Positions 7,714 through 14,969 of a DNA stretch of 21,748 nt are shown here, piece by piece. Numbering within the stretch: position 1 is the first letter of the stretch; each line of letters starts with the position of its first letter. Origin of the DNA: JALZHR01 sp036389695. GTDB lineage: Bacteria > Acidobacteriota > Blastocatellia > Pyrinomonadales > Pyrinomonadaceae. Under the pieces are notes generated by a model. The model did no database searches. It was not told the DNA's origin and saw only the letters and a list, made by a program, of their open reading frames with translations. The translations under genes were made by a program, and so were the position numbers. The DNA lies in contig DASVWG010000283.1 of NCBI GenBank assembly GCA_036389695.1, positions 1 through 21,748 of the forward strand, given 5' to 3'.

Positions 7714-8260
7714 TTATTCGCCATTCCCGCGCCAGCATTCCGTAAACCGCGAGGTCGACGAATTTTTCGTGCAGCCATTGAGCGTCGCGCAGGGTTCCTT
7801 CGTGCGTAAAGCCTAATCTTTCGGCGACGGCGCGGCTTTTCACGTTTTCGCCGGCGCAGTAAATATCCACGCGATTCAGCTTCAATTCGCCGAACGCGTA
7901 ATCGAGCATCACGCGGCAAGCCTTTGTCACCAAGCCCGCGCCCTGCGCCGAAGCCGCCAGAAAATAGCCGATGTTTGCCGTGCGATGCCGCGCGTTGATG
8001 GATTTTAAACCGATGAATCCGACGAGCCTTTTATTCTGCCGGATTGCCGCGCCGATTTCCGTGCCTTCGGCAAAACGATTCAGCGAGCCTTGGATAAAGC
8101 CCGCCGAATCGGCGATTGAATAATCCTCTTGCGCGAGATTGGGCATCCATTTTCGAAAATATTCCCAATCCGCTTTCAGCATCGCAAACAATTGTTCGGA
8201 GTGGCGAGTTTGCAGCAATTCGAGATACGCGCCGTCGTCGTCCAGCCGTCTTCTAAGCAT
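7703..8260 (-). CDS. GNAT acetyltransferase of RimJ/RimL type
   Basis: 185 residues, matching the RimJ/RimL subgroup that acetylates N-termini of ribosomal proteins or related substrates. Visible features: start RRRLDDDGAYLELLQTRHSEQLFAML; FRKWMPNLAQ; the GNAT core RHRTANIGYFLAASAQGAGLVTKACRVMLDYAFGEL, with the acetyl-CoA loop in altered form (SAQGAGLVTKA); and the C-terminal AVAERLGFTHEGTLRDAQWL typical of YdaF/RimL proteins. The ATG at 8260 lies 7 nt after the ileS stop, so it is almost certainly co-transcribed with ileS and under the same leader control. The true acceptor is unknown. Confidence 0.88.
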   Translation of the reverse strand: MLRRRLDDDGAYLELLQTRHSEQLFAMLKADWEYFRKWMPNLAQEDYSIADSAGFIQGSLNRFAEGTEIGAAIRQNKRLVGFIGLKSINARHRTANIGYFLAASAQGAGLVTKACRVMLDYAFGELKLNRVDIYCAGENVKSRAVAERLGFTHEGTLRDAQWLHEKFVDLAVYGMLAREWRISDS

Positions 8261-8267
8261 AAACGTT

Positions 8268-11219
8268 TCAGGCGCTCGCGCCTTCCGCGCGCTCGATTTC
8301 CGTCAGTGCCGCCACGCATCTTTCGCAGACGGTCGGGTATTTTTCCGATTCGCCGACGTGCAGGGAATAATTCCAGCAGCGCTCGCATTTCTCGCCGTCC
8401 GCTTTCTGAATCTCGACGCCGAACGCATCGCCTTCGTGCACTTCCGTCTGCGAAACGATAAAGATGTAGCGCAAATCCTCAAAATACGGAATCAGAAAAC
8501 GCGTCGTTTCCTTGTCGGTCGTCAAAACGACTTTCGCTTCCAAACTTGAGCCGATTTGCTTGGCGTTGCGCGCTTCTTCCAGAGCTTTCAAAACCTCGTC
8601 GCGGATGGAAAAAATCCGTTCCCAATCGGCTAAAAGCCGCGCGTTGTCTTCGCCGGACGTTTTCGGGAAAACCGCCAGATGAACGGACGCGAGCTGCTGA
8701 TGCGGCAGATTTTCAAACGCTTCGTCAGCCGTGAAAACCAGAATCGGCGCGAGCATCCGGCACAATTTATCCGCGATGGCGTAAAGCGCGGTCTGCGCCG
8801 AACGTCTTTCCAGCGAGTTCGGCGCGAAGATATACAGACGGTCTTTGATGATGTCGAAATACCGCGCCGAAAGCGTCACGGTGACGAAATTATAAAGCGT
8901 CTGGTAAACGCCCTGAAAATCGTATTTTTCGTACGCTTCCAAAACCCGCGCCGTTACTTCGTCCAGATTCGCCAGCGCCCAGCGGTCGATTTCGAGCAGA
9001 TTTTCAATCTCGTCCTCTGCCGCGCCGCCCGCGTATTGCAGAATCGGTTTTTCGACCGCGTCGGTTTCGGGATTAAAGCCGTCGAGATTTCCGAGCGCGT
9101 AACGCAAGGTATTTCTGAATTTACGATAAGCGTCGGTGACGCGCTGCAAGATTTCGTCCGAGCATCGAACGTCTTCCGTGTAATCGACCGCCGCCGTCCA
9201 CAAACGCAGCACGTCCGCGCCCGATTGGTTGATGATTTCAATCGGCGCGGTCACATTGCCGAGCGATTTCGACTGCTTTTTGCCCTCGCCGTCCACGACC
9301 CAACCGTGCGTGATGACGGTTTTATACGGCGCCGCGTCGTGCGTCGCTATACCGCACATCAAGCTGGAATTAAACCAGCCGCGATACTGGTCGCCGCCTT
9401 CCAGATAAACGTCCGCCGGAAAGCGCAGGTTGTCGCCGCGCGTTTCCAGAACGGCGACGCACGACGAGCCGGAATCGAACCAGACGTCTAAGATGTCGGT
9501 TTCCTTGCGAAAATCCGCGCTGTTGCATTTCGGACACGTAAAGCCTTCCGGCAAAAGCTCGCTTTCCGGTCGCGCATACCACGCGTCCGCCGTTTCCTGC
9601 GCGAAAATACCGGCGACGTGATTGATGATTTCCGGTTCGGCGACCGGCTCGTCGCACGCCTGGCAATAAAAAACCGGAATCGGCACGCCCCACGAACGCT
9701 GGCGCGAAACGCACCAGTCCGGGCGACCTTTAATCATATTCGCCATCCGACCTTCGCCCCACGCCGGATGCCATTTCACCTGCGCGACCTGTTCCAGAGC
9801 GGCGGCGCGCAAAGCTTTCCGTTCGCCCGTTTTCGCCGCTTCGTCCATCGAGATAAACCATTGCGGCGTCGCCCGAAAAATAACCGGCTTTTTACAGCGC
9901 CAGCAGTGCGGGTAACGATGCTCGTAATTTTCCGCGAACAGTAAAGAACCGTTCCCGCGCATCAATTCGACAATCCGCGGGTTCGCCTGAAAAATATTTT
10001 CGCCCGCGAAATGCTCGACTTCGTCGGTAAATCTGCCCGCGCTGTCGACCGGACAATAAATCTCCAAGCCGTTTTCCTTGCCGATGATAAAGTCGTCGTG
10101 ACCGTGTCCGGGCGCGGTATGCACCAAGCCGGTTCCGGCTTTCGACGTTTCCGCACGGCTGCGCGCATCGGAAACGTCGATTTCGGTTTCCGCGTCCGCC
10201 TCGCCGCCCAGGGTGACGTGCTCGCCGTTCATCAACAGCGATTCGCGCTCAATCCAGGGATGTTTCGCCTTCAATCCTTTCAGACGCGAGCCGGGAAATT
10301 TCGCCAGAATCGGCGGAACTAATCGCTCGCCTTCTTCATTCGTGCCGCCGATGCCGCATTTGACGACGAGAAAGCCGACCAGCTCCGAAGCGACAATCAA
10401 AACTTCGTCGCCGGATTCAATCGCCGCGTATTCAAAATCGGGATGCACCGCGATGCCTAAATTCGCCGGAATCGTCCAGGGCGTGGTCGTCCAGATGACG
10501 AGCGAAACTTTTTTGCCCGCGAGCTTTTCGTCCAATTCCGCCGCGTCCGAGACGAGCGGAAACTTGACGTAAATCGAAGGCGAAGTGTGCAGTTTATATT
10601 CGACCTCGGCTTCAGCCAGCGCCGTCTGGTCGTGGATGCACCAATAGACCGGGCGCAAGCCTTTATAAACGTAGCCGCGCTCCAGAAATTTGCCGAAAAG
10701 CCGCGCCGTCGCCGCTTCGTATTCGTGCGACATCGTCAGATAAGGCGTCTGCCATTCGCCCAGAATTCCGAGCCGCGAAAAATCGCGCGTCTGCCTGTCC
10801 ATCGCGTTCGAAGCGTAATCGCGGCAGATTTTGCGAAACGTGGCGACGGGCAAATCCGCTTTGTTTTTGCCTTTTTCGGCGAGCCTTTTCTCGACCAGCG
10901 TTTCAATCGGCAAGCCGTGACAGTCGTAGCCCGGCACGTAAGGCGCGTCAAAGCCCATCATCGAGCGAGATTTGACGACCAAATCTTTCAGGATTTTATT
11001 CAGCGCCGTGCCGATGTGAATGTCGGCGTTGGCATACGGCGGACCGTCGTGCAGAATAAATTTCTGCGCGCCGCGCCGCGCTTCCGCAATCATTTCGTAA
11101 AGCCGCGCGTCCGTCCATTTTTTCAGACGCGCCGGTTCTGATTGACCGAGATTCGCCTTCTGCGCGAAATTCGTTTTCGGTAAGTTTACGGTTTTTTTCA
11201 GTTCTAAAGGTTCAGTCAT
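8268..11219 (-). CDS. ileS: Isoleucyl-tRNA synthetase
   Basis: 983 residues, a full-length class I enzyme that charges tRNA-Ile. The HIGH motif appears as HIGT at 68-71 within HDGPPYANADIHIGT, and the KMSKS motif as KQSKS at 648-652 (GEGKKQSKSLGN). Between them lies the CP1 editing domain (region with TGLVHTAPGHGHDDF) that removes misactivated valine. The C-terminus carries a zinc knuckle, Cys945, Cys948, Cys965 and Cys968 (CERCW ... CERC), typical of type-1 bacterial IleRS. The ATG at 11219 is preceded by six T and a heptamer repeat, with no Shine-Dalgarno, yet the sequence from MTEPLELKKTVNLPKT on fits the family start. It lies 120 nt behind a candidate attenuator whose leader peptide has four Ile codons in a row. 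A RimJ/RimL-type gene follows after 7 nt. Confidence 0.98.
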   Translation of the reverse strand: MTEPLELKKTVNLPKTNFAQKANLGQSEPARLKKWTDARLYEMIAEARRGAQKFILHDGPPYANADIHIGTALNKILKDLVVKSRSMMGFDAPYVPGYDCHGLPIETLVEKRLAEKGKNKADLPVATFRKICRDYASNAMDRQTRDFSRLGILGEWQTPYLTMSHEYEAATARLFGKFLERGYVYKGLRPVYWCIHDQTALAEAEVEYKLHTSPSIYVKFPLVSDAAELDEKLAGKKVSLVIWTTTPWTIPANLGIAVHPDFEYAAIESGDEVLIVASELVGFLVVKCGIGGTNEEGERLVPPILAKFPGSRLKGLKAKHPWIERESLLMNGEHVTLGGEADAETEIDVSDARSRAETSKAGTGLVHTAPGHGHDDFIIGKENGLEIYCPVDSAGRFTDEVEHFAGENIFQANPRIVELMRGNGSLLFAENYEHRYPHCWRCKKPVIFRATPQWFISMDEAAKTGERKALRAAALEQVAQVKWHPAWGEGRMANMIKGRPDWCVSRQRSWGVPIPVFYCQACDEPVAEPEIINHVAGIFAQETADAWYARPESELLPEGFTCPKCNSADFRKETDILDVWFDSGSSCVAVLETRGDNLRFPADVYLEGGDQYRGWFNSSLMCGIATHDAAPYKTVITHGWVVDGEGKKQSKSLGNVTAPIEIINQSGADVLRLWTAAVDYTEDVRCSDEILQRVTDAYRKFRNTLRYALGNLDGFNPETDAVEKPILQYAGGAAEDEIENLLEIDRWALANLDEVTARVLEAYEKYDFQGVYQTLYNFVTVTLSARYFDIIKDRLYIFAPNSLERRSAQTALYAIADKLCRMLAPILVFTADEAFENLPHQQLASVHLAVFPKTSGEDNARLLADWERIFSIRDEVLKALEEARNAKQIGSSLEAKVVLTTDKETTRFLIPYFEDLRYIFIVSQTEVHEGDAFGVEIQKADGEKCERCWNYSLHVGESEKYPTVCERCVAALTEIERAEGASA

Positions 11220-11224
11220 AAAAA

Positions 11225-11257
11225 AGTAGTCAGTAGTCAGTAGTCAGTAGTCAGCAG
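11225..11257. repeat. Perfect heptamer tandem repeat (AGTAGTC x4) next to the ileS start
   Basis: Four perfect copies of AGTAGTC (11225-11252) plus a partial fifth lie 5 nt upstream of the ileS start codon, where a ribosome binding site would be expected. No inverted partner is nearby. Confidence 0.85.
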
Positions 11258-11310
11258 ATGACTTCAAACTTTCTGCTACAAAAATAAAATCTTAACATTT
11301 ATCGGACAGA

Positions 11311-11345
11311 AAATCCGAAATCTAAAATCTAAAATCCAAAATCGA
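11311..11345. repeat. Heptamer repeat (AAATCTA type, 5 units) beside the ileS attenuator
   Basis: Five in-register 7-nt units, AAATCCG, AAATCTA (twice), AAATCCA and AAATCGA, end exactly where the terminator stem begins (11346). On the minus strand the array supplies T-rich sequence after the stem. Confidence 0.7.
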
Positions 11346-11383
11346 AAAAGTCCCAAGCCTTTTTCGGAAGACTTGGGACTTTT
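11346..11383 (-). terminator. ileS leader attenuator (intrinsic terminator hairpin)
   Basis: Read on the minus strand, a 12-bp perfect stem (5' arm 11383-11372, AAAAGTCCCAAG; 3' arm 11357-11346, CTTGGGACTTTT) with a 14-nt loop is followed by T, CG and then a T-rich tract. It lies between the candidate ileS promoter and ileS, where no gene ends, so it must act on the leader transcript. The bases AAAGTCCC of its 5' arm (11382-11375) are also complementary to GGGACTTT at 11432-11425 inside the leader ORF, giving a competing antiterminator. Confidence 0.75.
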
Positions 11384-11415
11384 GAGCAAACGCGTCGCTT
11401 CGGCTCACGCTCCTT

Positions 11416-11469
11416 CTACGGAGCAAAGTCCCTTTCGCTAATAATAATTATGCTCGAAGCAACCATCAT
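11416..11469 (-). CDS. Putative ileS leader peptide MMVASSIIIISERDFAP
   Basis: A 17-codon ORF on the minus strand has ATG at 11469 and TAG at 11418-11416. Codons 7-10 (11451-11440) are ATA ATT ATT ATT, four consecutive isoleucines, 250 nt ahead of the isoleucyl-tRNA synthetase start. A weak Shine-Dalgarno-like GGAA lies upstream. Codons 13-15 contain GGGACTTT (11432-11425), complementary to the 5' arm of the downstream terminator. The stop codon sits in the loop of a small hairpin, GCTCC-GTAGAA-GGAGC (11424-11409). A ribosome stalled on the Ile codons would leave GGGACTTT free to form the antiterminator; one that reaches the stop would cover it and let the terminator form. The role is inferred from layout, as in the pheM leader of pheST or the ilv leader peptides. 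Confidence 0.8.
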   Translation of the reverse strand: MMVASSIIIISERDFAP

Positions 11470-11486
11470 AAAACTTGTTCCGTCTT

Positions 11487-11517
11487 ATTTTATGCCAGTA
11501 TTTTCGCAATTAGTCAA
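11487..11517 (-). promoter_or_regulatory. Promoter of the ileS leader transcript
   Basis: On the minus strand TTGACT (11512-11517) serves as -35 and the CATAAAAT region (11487-11494) as -10, with a 17-19 nt spacer depending on which hexamer is taken. Transcription would start near 11480, giving an attenuated leader RNA of about 135-140 nt. Confidence 0.55.
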
Positions 11518-11524
11518 CAAAAAA

Positions 11525-11615
11525 GGCGGAAACGCGACAGTCATGGAGCGTGTTTCAGGTATAGTGATTCGATATTTCGAAGTCTGACACGCTCGTTCAC
11601 ACTCGCGTTTCTGCC
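11525..11615. repeat. Palindromic interspersed element, copy B
   Basis: Arms 11525-11553 and 11587-11615 are inverted copies matching at 23 of 29 positions. They share the GAAACGCGA and GAGCGTGT blocks with copy A at 5615-5732; the 33-bp core is unrelated to that of copy A. The right arm ends 11 nt before the ATG of the VWFA gene at 11627, so this element occupies that gene's 5' leader and ribosome binding region. Confidence 0.85.
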
Positions 11616-11626
11616 TTTCAAACTTT

Positions 11627-12760
11627 ATGAAATTGACTCCCAAAAGATTTGCGCTCGTTTTTGCCTTAATAACTTTATTTTTTCTACCTGTTTTTTCGCA
11701 GCAGCCGACGCCGACGCCCGACGAGCCGATAAAAATTCTGACCGAAGAAGTCGTGCTGAACGTCACGGCGCAGACGGCGAGAGGGAAATTTGTGCCGACT
11801 TTGAAGGCGGACGATTTATTAATCGTCGAGAGCGGCGTGCCGCAGAAAATCGAGAGTATGAAAAAAGTTCCGGCGAGCGTTCTCGTTTTGCTCGACACGG
11901 GCGGCAATCTGAATTTCGCCAAAAATCTGAATATGACGCGGCTGACGGCGAAGCTTCTTGTCGAAAAAATTTCTGCCGGCAATATGTTTGCCGTGATGCA
12001 GTCTTACAATAAAATCGAGACGGTTTCCGCGTGGACGGAAAATCGCGGGAGCGTGCAGGACGATTTGGACAAAAAGCTTTTCAGCGGCAATCGCTCGCAG
12101 TTTTCGGCTTCCGTTCAGGCGGCAATCGAGATGTTTAAATCGCGCCCGCCCGAAAATCGTCATCTGGTTTTTATCGGCGACGGCTTGGACAGCCTGGCGA
12201 ACGAAAATGAACGGCAAAAAGCCTTGCAGAATCTGCTCGCCGCCAACATCACCGTTCACGTTATCGCCTACAACAAAATGGAAGCGAAACGCGCGAAACC
12301 GATGACGCGACCGTTCCAAATCGGCGAAGAAATCGAAACGCCGCGCCTGCCCGAACATGTGCTCGAAGACATTATTCAAAGTCTTCCGAGAGAAATGAAA
12401 GACGGATTTCGCCGTATGGCTAAAGCCGAGCGCCTGTTTATCATCCGGCTCGACCGCGGAAAGCTGAAGCTGGCTAAAGAAAAGCTCGGCGAATGGCAGA
12501 AAAGCGAAGCGCAATTGCAGACGGTCGCCGAAGACACGGGCGGAATGTTTCAGGCGCCCGAAGAACTGGAAACAATGTGGCTTTTCGCGCAGGAAATCGC
12601 GCAGGCAATCGATTCGCAATACGTCGTGACTTACATCCCGACGAAATCTTTCGCCGAATCAGGCGGCGAAGCGCGAAAAATCCGCGTCAGCACGCATTGC
12701 GACGGCGTCGTCATCCGTTCGCGGCAAAAAATCGTCGCCGCGAAAGCGAATTTAAATTAG
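11627..12760 (+). CDS. VWFA-related secreted protein with degenerate metal site
   Basis: 377 residues. A signal peptide (about 1-25, ending PVFSQQ) and a Pro/Thr linker (PTPTPDEP) precede a beta domain (about 36-82, VVLNVTAQTARGKFVPTLKADDLLIVESGVPQKIES) and a von Willebrand A domain (about 84-225). The layout is that of acidobacterial VWFA-related proteins. The MIDAS motif DxSxS is here DTGGN (90-94), so both metal-binding serines are missing, although the later GDG (LVFIGDGLDS) remains; metal-dependent ligand binding is therefore doubtful. A long insert (about 226-300, charged, MRKAEAK-like) separates it from a C-terminal part ending in the family pattern DSQYVVTYIP. No Shine-Dalgarno is seen, because palindromic copy B reaches to 11 nt before the ATG. 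It is divergent from ileS. Confidence 0.88.
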   Translation: MKLTPKRFALVFALITLFFLPVFSQQPTPTPDEPIKILTEEVVLNVTAQTARGKFVPTLKADDLLIVESGVPQKIESMKKVPASVLVLLDTGGNLNFAKNLNMTRLTAKLLVEKISAGNMFAVMQSYNKIETVSAWTENRGSVQDDLDKKLFSGNRSQFSASVQAAIEMFKSRPPENRHLVFIGDGLDSLANENERQKALQNLLAANITVHVIAYNKMEAKRAKPMTRPFQIGEEIETPRLPEHVLEDIIQSLPREMKDGFRRMAKAERLFIIRLDRGKLKLAKEKLGEWQKSEAQLQTVAEDTGGMFQAPEELETMWLFAQEIAQAIDSQYVVTYIPTKSFAESGGEARKIRVSTHCDGVVIRSRQKIVAAKANLN

Positions 12761-12873
12761 ATATTAGCTTTGGCGGAGAATCCGGGCAGGCTTTTGCCGC
12801 CGGCAAAAATAACAAAAAGCGCTGGCGCGCCGTGTTCGATTTCGAGAAACACGTCGCGCCGACGCAGTTTCAA
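12761..12873. other. Short intergenic stretch without a gene
   Basis: Between the first VWFA gene and the shared terminator I see no supported gene or repeat. Confidence 0.6.
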
Positions 12874-12906
12874 AATAAGGCTGAGCTTCATCGGCTCAGC
12901 CTTATT
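12874..12906. terminator. Bidirectional intrinsic terminator
   Basis: A perfect 13-bp stem (12874-12886 / 12894-12906, core AAGGCTGAGC/GCTCAGCCTT) has a 7-nt loop. It is followed by CTTT on the plus side and preceded by AAA on the other. It separates the convergent VWFA gene and the anti-sigma gene. Confidence 0.88.
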
Positions 12907-12915
12907 CTTTAACGA

Positions 12916-14031
12916 TTATGATTTCTTTTTCATAGGAAACGGAATAGTCAGGTTAGTTGATAGCGTGACGGGCAATATTCTGTCCTTATATTTCGGATTC
13001 TTTACGATAACTTCGTATTTCTTGAGCGGCGACAACAACAACTGGCAAGTGCCGTCTTCGCTGATAATCGGATCCATATTGGTGACGATGTTTCCGCCCA
13101 TTACCAGCATTGCGCTGCATTGCGTTTGTTTAATGTCCGCCGCATCGATTCCCACCAGTTTTATAGTTAAAGTAAACGAGGTTTTGTCGGTCGGCTCAGG
13201 ATTATTCTGCTCTTGTGCAGAATTTATTTTCTTGCCGGTCAAATCCACGTTGATTTTAGAATCCTCCGCTTTTGTTTCACCGGAAGGTGTTTTGGGCGCG
13301 GGATTTCCAACTGCCGCCTGTTGCGGGTCGATAAATTCTTCTTCACGCGGCTGAGACATTTCCACCGATTTTACGCCGGGCAAAACGGAATAATTTAAGC
13401 CTTCCTTATCGTCGGTCGGGACAATGACTTCGTCGGTGCCATACATCTTGCCTTTCGCGACTGCATTTTTGAATCTGCCTTCGTTCCTGACAGTCACTTT
13501 TGGCGTTTCCGGTTTAACGATCGCTATTTTCTCGGCGATTGACTGCATATCGCGTATCGTCTGTGTATCAATAATCTGCGGCTCATCGTCTTCCAACCAG
13601 TTATATGTGCCTATCAAACCTAAAACCATCAAGCCTGCCAGAGCGATAATCAGAATAATCGAGGCGAACTGTGGTATTTGCGCCGCGCCGCGTATAAGCT
13701 CGGATTTTATTTTTCCGGCATAATCAGACGCTTTTGAAATAACCCGATTCAAAATCGACTTCGAATTCTTCAAAACCCCGCGCAATTTTAGCCGCAGACG
13801 GACGAGTTGTGACAAGTGGCAGGTACAAGTCAAATCGGCGGCGGGCGCAGTAATTGTTAATTGCTCAGGCAGAGCCGTTCTCAATACCGGCAAAAATTCT
13901 TCCTCGTAGTTGATTAAAAGCTCCTCGCACTCATCGCACTTTGCCGCATGTTCAAGAAGACATTCAAACAACTTATGATCTAAATTGTCTAAATTGACTC
14001 CCCACCTGTCTTTTTCATTACACAAGTTCAT
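12916..14031 (-). CDS. Putative transmembrane anti-sigma factor with large outer domain
   Basis: 371 residues. The N-terminal cytoplasmic part has a zinc-finger-like pattern H28-x3-C32-x2-C35 (EHAAKCDEC), the HxxxCxxC core of ZAS-type anti-sigma domains. One transmembrane helix at about 122-142 (FASIILIIALAGLMVLGLIG) is followed by some 225 outer residues, with a Pro/Lys-rich linker and a C-terminal beta-rich domain (about 285-368, FTLTIKLVGIDAADIKQTQC ... KYEVIVKNPKYKDRILPV) that resembles PEGA or carboxypeptidase-regulatory-like folds. Its ATG overlaps the stop of the sigma gene (ATGA), and AGGAG lies in the sigma 3' end, so it is translationally coupled. It probably holds the sigma factor at the membrane and senses an envelope signal. 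This is inferred from pairing and the zinc motif; no partner binding can be seen. Confidence 0.75.
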   Translation of the reverse strand: MNLCNEKDRWGVNLDNLDHKLFECLLEHAAKCDECEELLINYEEEFLPVLRTALPEQLTITAPAADLTCTCHLSQLVRLRLKLRGVLKNSKSILNRVISKASDYAGKIKSELIRGAAQIPQFASIILIIALAGLMVLGLIGTYNWLEDDEPQIIDTQTIRDMQSIAEKIAIVKPETPKVTVRNEGRFKNAVAKGKMYGTDEVIVPTDDKEGLNYSVLPGVKSVEMSQPREEEFIDPQQAAVGNPAPKTPSGETKAEDSKINVDLTGKKINSAQEQNNPEPTDKTSFTLTIKLVGIDAADIKQTQCSAMLVMGGNIVTNMDPIISEDGTCQLLLSPLKKYEVIVKNPKYKDRILPVTLSTNLTIPFPMKKKS

Positions 14032-14702
14032 CGCTTTTCTCCTGTACGTTTTAAAATATATTGTCTAATGTCCCATGTGGCGCGACGTGTTAATTGCCGT
14101 GCGTTGGCTTCACTAATGTGCATCCAAAACGCGATTTCTTTATGCGAATAGCCCTCCGCTCTCATTTTAAGCGCGATTTGCCATTCAGTTTTAAGCGTAT
14201 AAAAATACTGATTGATTATTTTCAGGAGTTCTTTTTGATGAAACTCCGCTTCAATCGGGCTGTTTTTGAAGGGCAGGGCAAATATGTCCAGGTTGGAGAA
14301 TAAAGGGAGCAAAAAGGTTGATTCGTCGACATCGCTGATGTCGGCAAGCAAATCCTTGTCCGTCAGGCAGTCCCGCAGATGCTGGTTGCAGGAATTGTAA
14401 CTGATAGTTATGACCCAGCCTTCCGGATTCGTATATTCGGTCAGTTTGGCGCCGCTGTGAAATTTCTTTATGTCGGTTAAAGCCGCTTCCCAAATTTGCT
14501 GATAGACATCCTGACTATGCGGATAAGCATTAGAACAACCCTTATCTTTCAGATAACGAAAGGTCTGTGACCGCACCCACCTTGAGTATCTGAAGTTTAA
14601 ATTCCTAAGCGCCTCGGTCGGACCATACTCCCTGATAATATTCATCCAAAGCTCGCCCGTTAAAGGCAAGTTTATAAAATCATCGAAACAATTTGCTGGC
14701 AT
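14028..14702 (-). CDS. ECF-like RNA polymerase sigma factor
   Basis: 224 residues. Sigma region 2 is at about 35-112 (FRYSRWVRSQTFRYLKD ... DVYQQIWEAALTDIKKF ... PEGWVITISYNSCNQHLRD). A variable linker of about 45 residues follows, then region 4 at about 156-215 with a helix-turn-helix (GYSHKEIAFWMHISEANARQLTRRA). Region 3 is missing, as in ECF sigma factors. The ATG at 14702 has a good Shine-Dalgarno (GGGAG, about 10 nt upstream). The downstream gene overlaps by 4 nt and looks like its membrane anti-sigma factor. A TGTCACA...CGAC site at 14844-14863 upstream may be its own promoter, and a similar site precedes the small membrane protein gene at 15191. The ECF subgroup cannot be assigned by eye. 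Confidence 0.87.
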   Translation of the reverse strand: MPANCFDDFINLPLTGELWMNIIREYGPTEALRNLNFRYSRWVRSQTFRYLKDKGCSNAYPHSQDVYQQIWEAALTDIKKFHSGAKLTEYTNPEGWVITISYNSCNQHLRDCLTDKDLLADISDVDESTFLLPLFSNLDIFALPFKNSPIEAEFHQKELLKIINQYFYTLKTEWQIALKMRAEGYSHKEIAFWMHISEANARQLTRRATWDIRQYILKRTGEKR

Positions 14703-14843
14703 AATTTATTACTCCCGCCTGACATAGTCTGCTGCCGTCCAAGAATAAAAATTCATAGTGTTTTGTGTTTTCAAAAACCGCTTGACAATCTAATTTTCGC
14801 TAACCTCAAAGAAAAAATTTCCCTTTCAATATATTTAGAGTCG

Positions 14844-14863
14844 GTTTGCCAAAATTTGTGACA
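14844..14863 (-). promoter_or_regulatory. Candidate ECF-type promoter upstream of the sigma operon
   Basis: On the minus strand TGTCACA (14863-14857) is followed after 13 nt by CGAC; a T-rich tract lies upstream. A second site with the same parts is at 15246-15269. ECF promoters often have conserved -35 and -10 words; TGTCACA resembles the -35 known for the ECF41 group, but the spacing here is shorter. Confidence 0.4.
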
Positions 14864-14918
14864 AAAAAAATTCAAAAATCTAAAAAAAAATCGAATTAAA
14901 AAAACAACCTGAATATTT

Positions 14919-14947
14919 GATGCAGCAAACGGCGATTTTGCCGCATC
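14919..14947 (-). terminator. Possible terminator after the small membrane protein gene
   Basis: An 11-bp stem with one G-T pair (GATGCGGCAAA / TTTGCTGCATC on the minus strand) and a 7-nt loop lies 22 nt after the stop at 14970. The T-run follows only about 14 nt later, so efficiency is uncertain. Confidence 0.45.
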
Positions 14948-14969
14948 GTCAAGCTCGTTGTCCGCGGCT

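Noticed and set aside
11341..11480. T-box riboswitch for ileS
   Set aside because: A T-box was considered first because it is common for ileS, but the conserved AGGGTGGNACCGCG T-box sequence is absent; the leader-peptide layout explains the hairpins better.
11485..11982. 165-codon frame on the minus strand upstream of ileS
   Set aside because: Antisense to the VWFA gene and its leader; no family features. Its span also overlaps the ileS promoter.
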